From: an uncultured Prevotellaceae bacterium
GTDB lineage: Bacteria > Bacteroidota > Bacteroidia > Bacteroidales > Bacteroidaceae
Length of the DNA stretch: 64,000 bases
Assembly (NCBI GenBank): GCA_902776195.1
Contig: CACYPF010000009.1
Coordinates: forward strand, 28,735-92,734
Direction: 5' to 3'
Shown here: positions 52,354 through 59,488 of the stretch, in pieces
How positions within the stretch are numbered: the stretch's first letter is position 1
How the letters are laid out: each line of letters begins with the position of its first letter
Made by a program: the position numbers and the translations under genes
The notes under the pieces: generated by a model
Seen by the model: only the letters and a program-made list of their open reading frames with translations
What the model was told of the DNA's origin: nothing
Database searches by the model: none

Positions 52354-52998
52354 TTATTTGAAGTATTCTTTTAGTTGTCTGGCATAAGAGGCAAGTTGTT
52401 CGGTATCCATATTCCCATAACGCTGCCAAATCTCCTGACAGGCTTTCAGTAGCGGGCTGTCTGCCGTCGTCTTGCGCCTGAGATACGGATCGCAATGCTG
52501 GAAAAGAACCATGATGTCTACAATGTCCTGGACAGGTAACTTCAGCAGACTTGCCAGTTGGCGGATCTCCGGGGTCTCTGCCACCATGGTGACAGGAGTC
52601 AGGCGGAAGTACTGGTCGAGGATGATTACCAGCATGACGGGAATGATGCGGCTGTCGGTACTGATGGGGCGGAAATCACGCTCGAAGGTCTCTTGGACAT
52701 CCACTCCCTCAAAAAACTGCTCGTTGCCAAAGCCGCGCATCTGATGCCACAGGGTGACGGCACGCTTCAGCCGGCGTGGGTTCTTGCCGTACTCCGTCCA
52801 GATGCGTTCAATACGGGGTGTCTCCAGATTGGCAATCTCGCACATCTTATTAAAAAGGATCTGTGGAGCGATATGCAGTTCCAGGGCAAGGTCTACCATG
52901 CCCTTGCTATACATTGGTTTCACTCCGGCAGGCTTCTTGAGATACAGTTGCATCAAAAGCAGCCAGTAGTCATCTTGCCATTTCTGATTTCTTGCCAT
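52354..52998 (-). CDS. Conserved hypothetical protein upstream of rpoN
   Basis: A 214-residue protein starting MARNQKWQDDYWLLLMQLYL. An open frame extends 84 bases upstream but crosses the promoter at 53019-53049, so this ATG is chosen. Helical throughout, no signal peptide. I do not recognise a named domain. It is 40 bases upstream of rpoN and first gene of the rpoN-PAP2-purE-ispG run. Confidence 0.75.
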   Translation of the reverse strand: MARNQKWQDDYWLLLMQLYLKKPAGVKPMYSKGMVDLALELHIAPQILFNKMCEIANLETPRIERIWTEYGKNPRRLKRAVTLWHQMRGFGNEQFFEGVDVQETFERDFRPISTDSRIIPVMLVIILDQYFRLTPVTMVAETPEIRQLASLLKLPVQDIVDIMVLFQHCDPYLRRKTTADSPLLKACQEIWQRYGNMDTEQLASYARQLKEYFK

Positions 52999-53018
52999 AG
53001 TCAATGTCTTTTCTTCGC

Positions 53019-53097
53019 CAAAGGTAGTGATAAAAAGGGAAATCACAAAGAAAATGTTGAACATTTGCAAGTTTTTAAACAATTATTTGTATCTTTG
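53019..53097. promoter_or_regulatory. Divergent promoters: rpoN run and phosphatase genes
   Basis: Leftward: TACCTTTG on the minus strand (53019-53026), 19 bases, TTTG (53046-53049). Rightward: TTTG (53064-53067), 22 bases, TATCTTTG (53090-53097), giving a leader of about 10-15 bases before 53114. Confidence 0.75.
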
Positions 53098-53113
53098 CAA
53101 TCTCCATCCTATT

Positions 53114-54412
53114 ATGAATGATATGAAAAACCTAGTATTGACTATTGCCCTGTCCTGTGTCTCAGTGGTGCTGAATGCGCAGACTGCTTGGGAGGAGATA
53201 CAAAAAGACCTTCATAATTCGGCAAGCAATCACCTTGCTTACCCCGGACCTAAGCAGGCTATGCTGACACCGGCTCCTGAGGGTAAGAGCCCTTTTTATA
53301 TTAGTCATTATGGCAGGCATGGCTCACGGTACCTTGTCAAGAAAGAGAATTATGAGCGTCCTTGTGCCGTCTTGGCGAGAGCCGACAGTGCCGGGGCACT
53401 CACCGCTCTGGGAAGAGACGTGTTGCACCGTGTCAGGATGTTGTGTGACGAGGCAGACATGCGTTGGGGGGAACTGAGCCCGTTGGGGGCTGTGCAGCAC
53501 AGGCAGATTGCCCGTCGGATGTATGAGCGCTTCCCCGAGGTGTTCGATGGGGATGTATGTATCGATGCGAAGAGTACGGTGGTGATCCGCTGCATCCTCT
53601 CGATGGAGAACGCCCTGATGCAGCTCGTCATGATGAATCCCCGTCTGCGGATCCGTCATGATGCCTCCCATCACGACATGTATTATATGAATCTTCGTGA
53701 TACGGCACTTAAAAGTCAGAGGACAGACTCTGTCATCAATGAGAAGTACAAGGCTTTTGCCAGGAAATATGACCACAGCCAGCATCTGATGTCCAAGTTG
53801 TTCAGCGACGAGGATTATGTGAAGAAGGAAGTCGATGTCAAACAGCTGAGTGCGGATATCTTTACCTTGGCGTCTAATATCCAGAGTCTGGAGGCTCGGA
53901 AAAAGGTGACGTTGTACGACTTGTATTCTGACAAGGAACTATATGATAACTGGAAAGTGCAGAATGCTAATTGGTATATCTATTATGGTGGGTATAAGCT
54001 GAACGGAGGGACACAGCCTTACAGTCAGCGTAACCTGCTGCGCCGTATCATAGAGGAGGCGGACAGTTGTATCCAACTGGAGCGCCCCGGTGCCACCCTA
54101 CGTTTCGGACATGAGACGATGGTGTTGCCACTGACCTGTCTGTTGGAGTTGGACAACTATGGCTTACAGACCGACAACCTGGAGTCTTTGGAGCATAAGG
54201 GTTGGATTAATTACCGGGTATTCCCCATGGGGGCTAATGTACAGTTCGTGTTCTATCGGAAGGACTTGCAGGATAAGGATGTCCTGGTGAAGGTCTTGCT
54301 GAATGAGAACGAGGCGACACTGCCGATAAAGACAGACGATGCTCCTTATTATAAATGGTCCAATGTCCGTGACTACTATCTGAAAAAGCTGGATGCTTAT
54401 CATGGGAAATAG
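53114..54412 (+). CDS. Histidine-type acid phosphatase (clade 2), tandem copy 1
   Basis: A 432-residue secreted phosphatase. Signal peptide ends at VLNAQ. The phosphate-binding motif is YGRHGSRYL (His69, the nucleophile) and the acid motif FGHETMVLPL near residue 333, with His-Glu as in the MINPP/phytase-like branch. Such enzymes remove phosphate from inositol phosphates or other phosphomonoesters outside the cell. A frame extends upstream to 53027 but crosses the promoter. The next copy starts inside its last codons. Confidence 0.88.
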   Translation: MNDMKNLVLTIALSCVSVVLNAQTAWEEIQKDLHNSASNHLAYPGPKQAMLTPAPEGKSPFYISHYGRHGSRYLVKKENYERPCAVLARADSAGALTALGRDVLHRVRMLCDEADMRWGELSPLGAVQHRQIARRMYERFPEVFDGDVCIDAKSTVVIRCILSMENALMQLVMMNPRLRIRHDASHHDMYYMNLRDTALKSQRTDSVINEKYKAFARKYDHSQHLMSKLFSDEDYVKKEVDVKQLSADIFTLASNIQSLEARKKVTLYDLYSDKELYDNWKVQNANWYIYYGGYKLNGGTQPYSQRNLLRRIIEEADSCIQLERPGATLRFGHETMVLPLTCLLELDNYGLQTDNLESLEHKGWINYRVFPMGANVQFVFYRKDLQDKDVLVKVLLNENEATLPIKTDDAPYYKWSNVRDYYLKKLDAYHGK

Positions 54413-55724
54413 GTTGCTGGGACATATCGTATCGGTAGCTGTCATGCTGTTTGGTGTGATAGTATATGGTTATGCCCAGCCGATGTCGGCATTCGACAAG
54501 ATCAGTAACGACCGTCGTTTCTCAGCCAGCAACTATTGTATCTATCCCGACACCATTCTCCTGCGGCAGACTCCGCCGCCAGCGGGAAAGCGTCCTTTCT
54601 ATCTGAGTCATTATGGTCGTCATGGCTCCCGTTATCTGAGTAACCGCAAGGGGTATGATATTCCTTACAAGGTACTGCAAAAAGCTGACTCGCTGGGAAA
54701 ACTGACTCCTCTGGGACAGCACGTGAAACGGCAGATGGAGATGATTATCCGGGACTCCGAGGGACGGTGGGGCGACCTCTCCGAGTTGGGAAAGCAGCAG
54801 CATCGCGGTATTGCCCGCCGGATGATGAAACGATTCCCTGAGGTCTTTGAAGGGAAAGCGCATGTGGACGCTAAGAACACCACGGTTCCCCGCTGTATTC
54901 TCTCTATGGGTTCTGCCGTCCAGGGAATGGTGGCTCTGAACCCGAAGCTGCAGGTGAGGATGGATGCGTCCCTTCATGATATGTATTATATGAATCATCA
55001 GGATAAGTTGCTGCGTGGTAATATGATGACTCCTGTCACCAAGAAGGCGTATGATGAATATTGCTGCTCCCGCGAGCATAATCCCCGTCTGATGTCCCTT
55101 CTCTTCAACGACTCTGTCTATGTGAAGGAGCAGGTGGATGAGGTGTGGCTGAACTACTACCTGTTGAAAACGGCATTGATACAGCAGAACACCAGGATGG
55201 GCAGTAAGATCGATTTCCTGGACTTGTTCACCTATGAGGATATTCACCAGTACTGGCAGAAGGAGAATGCGTGGTGGTATTTTATGTACGGTCCTTCTTT
55301 GCTGAATGGTGGTAAACAGCCCTATACGCAGCGTTATCTTCTTCGCCAGATTATCCAGGAGGCTGACAGCTGTATCCATTTGAAGAAACCTGGTGTGCAG
55401 TTGCGTTTCGGTCATGAGACGATGGTCCTGCCACTGACTTGTCTGCTGGAACTCGACCATTTCGGCTATCAGACACTCGACCTGAACGAGCTGGAGGCTC
55501 ATGGATGGTGGGCTTGTCTGGTGTTCCCGATGGCTTCCAATATCCAGTTTGTATTCTATCGTGAGAATCTCTTCGACAAGGACATACTGGTGAAGGTACT
55601 GCTCAACGAGCAAGAGGCGACATTACCGGTCAAGAGTGATAACGCTCCTTATTATAAATGGAGTGATGTCCGTCAGTATTACTTGAATAAAATCAACAGC
55701 TATGAGGAGACCAGGGGGCAATAG
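54402..55724 (+). CDS. Histidine-type acid phosphatase (clade 2), tandem copy 2
   Basis: A 440-residue paralogue with the same motifs: FYLSHYGRHGSRYL and RFGHETMVLPLTCLLELDHF. Signal peptide ends at YGYAQ. It overlaps the first copy by 11 bases (an ATG at 54393 is also possible). Order of residues is collinear with copy 1 throughout, including YMNHQDKLLRG versus YMNLRDTALKS. Confidence 0.88.
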   Translation: MGNRLLGHIVSVAVMLFGVIVYGYAQPMSAFDKISNDRRFSASNYCIYPDTILLRQTPPPAGKRPFYLSHYGRHGSRYLSNRKGYDIPYKVLQKADSLGKLTPLGQHVKRQMEMIIRDSEGRWGDLSELGKQQHRGIARRMMKRFPEVFEGKAHVDAKNTTVPRCILSMGSAVQGMVALNPKLQVRMDASLHDMYYMNHQDKLLRGNMMTPVTKKAYDEYCCSREHNPRLMSLLFNDSVYVKEQVDEVWLNYYLLKTALIQQNTRMGSKIDFLDLFTYEDIHQYWQKENAWWYFMYGPSLLNGGKQPYTQRYLLRQIIQEADSCIHLKKPGVQLRFGHETMVLPLTCLLELDHFGYQTLDLNELEAHGWWACLVFPMASNIQFVFYRENLFDKDILVKVLLNEQEATLPVKSDNAPYYKWSDVRQYYLNKINSYEETRGQ

Positions 55725-55725
55725 C

Positions 55726-57015
55726 ATGTTGAGGATATGGGTGGTCGTCTCCTTGTCGTGTCTGACGGCAGGGGGGCTTGCCCAGACTGTCTTTGAGGAG
55801 ATAGCCAGGAACCCCCACCTTTGTGGCAATAACTATTGTGTTTACCCTGACAGTGACTATCACCGGTACACTCCCGCTCCCGAGGGGAAGCGCCCCTTCT
55901 ATCTCAGTCACTATGGTCGTCATGGCTCTCGCAATATGAGCCAAAGGGAAGGCTATGACATTCCTTTTGAGATATTAAGTAAGGCGGACTCTTTGGGCAA
56001 GTTGACCGCATTGGGTAAGAAGGTCCTCTGGCAGGTGGGTACTGTCCGTGAGGATGCCAGCAACCGCTGGGGCGACCTGACGGAGCTGGGCTCCCGGCAG
56101 CACCGGCATATTGCCAGGAGGATGATGGAGAACTTCCCGGAGGTTTTTGAGGATAGTGCCTGCATCGATGCACGCAGCACGACGAAGATCCGTTGCATCC
56201 TGTCCATGGGTGCCGCTCTCCAGCAGATGAAGGCGATGAACCCCCACCTCCGCATCCGGATGGATGCTTCCAAGCATGACATGTGGTATCTGAACCATCA
56301 GGACCGGGTGTTGCGGAAAAAGATGATGACTCCTGCCGCCCAACAGGCTTACGATGTCTTTACGAAGAAGAGGGAGCATAACGAGCGGCTGATGTGCAGC
56401 TTGTTCAATGATACGGCGTATGTGCGTCAGCAGGTAGACGACGGAACGTTGAACTACTATCTTTACAAGCTTGCCTCCATCCTGCAGGACACCCGTCTGG
56501 AGGACAGTCTGCACCTCTTCCGTATCTTTACCGACGAGGAGTTGTACCGTATCTGGCAGAAAGAGAATGCCTGGTGGTATATCTCTTTCGGACCCTGTCT
56601 GCTGAATGGTGGCAAACAGCCCTATACCCAGCGCCATCTGTTGCGCCGTATGATTGCGGAGGCAGACAGCTGCATTGCCTTGCCTGAACCGGGTGCCACC
56701 CTGCGCTTCGGTCATGAGACGGTCGTGCTGCCCTTGACATGTCTGCTGGAGTTGAACGGCTTTGGTTTCCAGACCATGGACTTGGAGGAGGTGGAGCGGA
56801 ACGGCTGGGTGGCATATCGGGTATATCCCATGGCTTGCAATATCCAGATTGTCTTTTATCGCAGGGATATCTTCGACAAGGACGTGCTGCTCAAAGTGCT
56901 GCTCAATGAACAAGAGGCAACACTGCCGTTACCGTCCAGTATTGCCCCTTATTATCGTTGGAGCGACTTCAGGGAATATTACCTGAAGAAACTCGATGCT
57001 TACCAGGAATACTAA
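55726..57015 (+). CDS. Histidine-type acid phosphatase (clade 2), tandem copy 3
   Basis: A 429-residue paralogue: FYLSHYGRHGSRNM and RFGHETVVLPLTCLLELNGF. Signal peptide ends at GGLAQ, which supports the ATG at 55726, one base after the previous stop; an in-frame ATG at 55702 would add residues before the signal. Its stop overlaps the sufE stop (CTAA). All three copies keep nucleophile and acid, so all should be active. Confidence 0.88.
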   Translation: MLRIWVVVSLSCLTAGGLAQTVFEEIARNPHLCGNNYCVYPDSDYHRYTPAPEGKRPFYLSHYGRHGSRNMSQREGYDIPFEILSKADSLGKLTALGKKVLWQVGTVREDASNRWGDLTELGSRQHRHIARRMMENFPEVFEDSACIDARSTTKIRCILSMGAALQQMKAMNPHLRIRMDASKHDMWYLNHQDRVLRKKMMTPAAQQAYDVFTKKREHNERLMCSLFNDTAYVRQQVDDGTLNYYLYKLASILQDTRLEDSLHLFRIFTDEELYRIWQKENAWWYISFGPCLLNGGKQPYTQRHLLRRMIAEADSCIALPEPGATLRFGHETVVLPLTCLLELNGFGFQTMDLEEVERNGWVAYRVYPMACNIQIVFYRRDIFDKDVLLKVLLNEQEATLPLPSSIAPYYRWSDFREYYLKKLDAYQEY

Positions 57016-57443
57016 ATCCCTTCCTTCGCCTTGAAGGCAAGGGCATACATCCGCATCTGCTTCACCATCGCCAACAGACCGTTGGAGCGGGTGGGTGAGA
57101 GGTGTTCTTTCAGTCCTATCTGGTCGATGAAGTATAATTCCGCATCGAGGATCTCTTGCGGGGTATGTCCGCTCAGTACCCGTATCAGCAGTGCTACGAT
57201 ACCCTTCACGATCAGTGCGTCACTCTCCGCCGTGAAGTCGATGATACCGTCATGGTAGTCTGCCTGCAGCCACACCCGGCTCTGGCAACCGTCTATCAGG
57301 TTACTCTCCACCTTGTATTTCTCGTCCAGCGGCTCCTGCTCATTGCCTAAGTCTATCAGCAGTTGGTACTTGTCCATCCAGTCGTCAAAACCGGCGAACT
57401 CCTCTATAATCTCGTCTTGTATCTCGTTAATTGTCGCCATCAT
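57012..57443 (-). CDS. sufE: SufE family sulfur-transfer protein
   Basis: A 143-residue protein that takes sulfur from a cysteine desulfurase (SufS) for iron-sulfur cluster assembly. The acceptor is Cys53 in IDGCQSRVWL; the C-terminal GLKEHLSPTRSNGL is typical. Single gene; no sufBCDS genes in the window. Confidence 0.92.
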   Translation of the reverse strand: MMATINEIQDEIIEEFAGFDDWMDKYQLLIDLGNEQEPLDEKYKVESNLIDGCQSRVWLQADYHDGIIDFTAESDALIVKGIVALLIRVLSGHTPQEILDAELYFIDQIGLKEHLSPTRSNGLLAMVKQMRMYALAFKAKEGI

Positions 57444-57481
57444 AATCTTCTTTTTGCGCTAAACTTGCGGTTAATTTATTG

Positions 57482-57559
57482 CAAAGTTATGTATTTTATG
57501 TTTGATGACAAAACGATTTATTAAAAATTTGGTATTTTACTCATTTCTTCGTACCTTCG
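57482..57559. promoter_or_regulatory. Divergent promoters of sufE and the U32-family gene
   Basis: Leftward for sufE: TAACTTTG on the minus strand (57482-57489), 19 bases, TTTG (57509-57512). Rightward: TTTG (57528-57531), 20 bases, TACCTTCG (57552-57559), a one-base variant of the consensus. The rightward start codon is eight bases after the box, so the mRNA is leaderless or nearly so. Confidence 0.8.
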
Positions 57560-57567
57560 CCACCGAA

Positions 57568-58812
57568 ATGAAAGAAAGTATCAAGGATTTTGAGATTATG
57601 GCTCCTGTGGGTAGCCGTGACTCGCTGGCTGCGGCACTGAAGGCAGGGGCAGGGTCGGTGTATTTCGGGGTGGAGCAGTTGAACATGCGCTCGCACTCCG
57701 CCAACCATTTTACGATTGACGACCTGCGGGAGATAGCCGCCACCTGTGAGGAGCATGGGGTGAAGAGCTACCTGACCGTCAATACGATTATCTATGGGGA
57801 GGACATCGAACTGATGCACCAGATTATCGATGCGGCAGTGGAGGCGCATATCTCTGCCGTCATTGCCTGCGACATTGCCGTGATGACCTATTGCAGACAG
57901 AAGGGGATGGAGGTGCACCTGTCCACCCAGCTGAATATCTCGAACATCGAGGCACTGAAGTTCTATGCGCAGTTTGCCGATGTGGTGGTACTGGCACGTG
58001 AGTTGAGACTCGAACAGGTGGCTGCCATCTATGAGCAGATAGAGCAACAGCATATCTGCGGACCGTCGGGAGAACTGATCCGCATAGAGATGTTCTGCCA
58101 TGGTGCGTTGTGCATGGCAGTCAGTGGCAAGTGCTATATGAGTCTTGACAATACAGGGCGCTCCGCCAACCGTGGGGAGTGTATGCAGATATGCCGCCGC
58201 TCGTATATCGTGACGGATAGGGAGACGGGGACGGAACTGGAGATTGACAATAAATATATCATGTCACCCAAAGACCTGAAGACCATCCGTTTCATCGACC
58301 GTATGATGAAGAGCGGAGTGAGGGTCTTTAAGATAGAAGGACGTGCCCGTGGTCCTGAATACGTGCTGACTGTGGTACAATGCTATAAGGAGGCTATCCA
58401 TGCCGTGCTCGACGGAACCTTTACCGAAGAGAAGAAAGACGCATGGGACGAACGTCTTGCCACCGTCTTCAACCGTGGCTTCTGGGACGGCTACTACCAG
58501 GGACAGCTGTTAGGAGAATGGAACAAGCACTATGGCTCGTGTGCCACGGAGCGTAAACAGTATGTGGGCAAGGGTGTGAAGTATTTCTCCAAACTCGGAG
58601 TGGCAGAGTTCACCTGTGAGGCATGTGAGTTCTCCGTGGGTGACAAGATGCTGATTACAGGTCCCACCACTGGTGCCCTCTATGTCACCGTTGACGAGAT
58701 ACATGATGACGTACAGGCGGTACAGACGGCACGGAAGGGAACACGGGTCAGTATCAAGGTGCCGGAGAAGGTGCGGGCAAGCGACAAGTTGTTCAAGATA
58801 CTTCAGGTTTGA
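57568..58812 (+). CDS. U32 family protein, TrhP/YegQ-like
   Basis: A 414-residue protein annotated as peptidase U32, but the family includes tRNA and rRNA hydroxylases (TrhP, RlhA). The start MKESIKDFEIMAPVGSRDSL is chosen from the promoter; the frame is open 66 bases further upstream. HGALCMAVSGKCYMS and ANRGECMQICRR carry the conserved Cys of the YegQ type, and FKIEGRARGPEY follows. I favour TrhP-like prephenate-dependent tRNA uridine hydroxylation over proteolysis. Confidence 0.82.
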   Translation: MKESIKDFEIMAPVGSRDSLAAALKAGAGSVYFGVEQLNMRSHSANHFTIDDLREIAATCEEHGVKSYLTVNTIIYGEDIELMHQIIDAAVEAHISAVIACDIAVMTYCRQKGMEVHLSTQLNISNIEALKFYAQFADVVVLARELRLEQVAAIYEQIEQQHICGPSGELIRIEMFCHGALCMAVSGKCYMSLDNTGRSANRGECMQICRRSYIVTDRETGTELEIDNKYIMSPKDLKTIRFIDRMMKSGVRVFKIEGRARGPEYVLTVVQCYKEAIHAVLDGTFTEEKKDAWDERLATVFNRGFWDGYYQGQLLGEWNKHYGSCATERKQYVGKGVKYFSKLGVAEFTCEACEFSVGDKMLITGPTTGALYVTVDEIHDDVQAVQTARKGTRVSIKVPEKVRASDKLFKILQV

Positions 58813-58821
58813 AGATAAACT

Positions 58822-58849
58822 CACCTCTCACCTCTTACCTCTCACCTCT
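58822..58849 (+). repeat. Four-unit CACCTCT array after the U32 gene
   Basis: CACCTCT, CACCTCT, TACCTCT, CACCTCT, ten bases after the stop codon; unit for unit identical to the array at 30380-30407. Confidence 0.9.
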
Positions 58850-58907
58850 AAGATTCTATCGCTCATCAATTTTTTTAGCCCTTAAATGTGATTTTTCTTT
58901 AAAAATA

Positions 58908-58938
58908 TTTGTCAGTTTAAAATAATTGTTTAAATTTG
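58908..58938 (+). promoter_or_regulatory. Promoter of the non-coding stretch
   Basis: TTTG (58908-58911), 19 bases, TAAATTTG (58931-58938), a full match. Transcription should begin near 58945, with no convincing gene for the next 480 bases. Confidence 0.75.
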
Positions 58939-58944
58939 CACCCG

Positions 58945-59327
58945 AAACCTGTCCACGAGAGGGCGGGCACGAACAATAACCAGTCTCGAAAGGACGTTTT
59001 CGAAACGTTACCTGTCTGTGATTTCAAATCTCGCAAATTTGATTCTTCGTACAGCGGTGATGCAACAGAGACGTCCGCGTGGGTTGATTATATGATATCT
59101 GCCTGCGGCTGTCTTCCTCTTTAAATATATATAATAAGGTGTACTCCATTCATGGGCGTACTATCTTTGCGTATATGGCAGGCATGGGGGAGGTATGCTG
59201 TAGTGTTGGGTAGCATCATCAGTTGACGTGGGCAGGCTTGAAGTTGCTTATCCTTACGAAGGGGCAATGCGAGAGCCTGAAATCAGGGATAGGCGCGGAG
59301 AGAAACTTTACTCCCACGTCTTTTTTT
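58945..59327 (+). ncRNA. Candidate structured RNA or long leader, family not recognised
   Basis: A 380-base stretch without a credible reading frame, bounded by a promoter and by a terminator-like end: GACGTGGG (59225-59232) pairs with CCCACGTC (59313-59320), then T7. Inside that stem, CAGGCT pairs with AGCCTG, TTGC with GCAA and CCTT with AAGG. In the 5' half, CGTTTTCGAAACG, CAAAT...ATTTG and GGACGT...ACGTCC can pair. A second -7 box TATCTTTG lies at 59162-59169, so the 3' part may be a separate RNA of about 150 bases. Conserved blocks of RNase P RNA, tmRNA and SRP RNA are absent. Confidence 0.45.
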
Positions 59328-59332
59328 GTATC

Positions 59333-59438
59333 CATACGTTTAGTTAGTAAATAAATACCGGCAGGGGAGCAGTCGGTCTACTTGGGACGTGTTTATTTAT
59401 TAATTCACTTTTTTATTAATTTAAATGTTAAACGTATG
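59333..59438. repeat. 10-bp inverted repeats before the BspA-like gene
   Basis: CATACGTTTA (59333-59342) and TAAACGTATG (59429-59438) are perfect inverses 106 bp apart. A second, imperfect pair lies inside (AGTTAGTAAATAAATAC against GTGTTTATTTATTAATT). The right arm ends at the ATG that is out of frame with the downstream protein. No promoter is seen inside the segment. Confidence 0.6.
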
Positions 59439-59488
59439 AAGGTACCATTCAGGACAACCTGAAGGGACTTAAGTTTACCATTATCAAG

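Noticed and set aside
54522-55613. 363-codon open frame antisense to phosphatase copy 2
   Set aside because: Low-complexity product, full overlap with a motif-supported gene; a similar shadow occurs opposite copy 3, as expected from shared codon use.
58936-59124. 62-codon frame at the head of the non-coding stretch
   Set aside because: Its start overlaps the promoter -7 box, so it could not be translated from that transcript; no family features.
58945-59327. RNase P RNA, tmRNA or SRP RNA
   Set aside because: The length fits the first two, but the conserved blocks (GAGGAAAGTCC; GGATTCGAC; GGAAGGAAGCAG-like loop) are absent.
59333-59438. Invertible promoter
   Set aside because: The inverted arms are perfect but short, and no TAnnTTTG box lies between them in either direction; kept only as a repeat.
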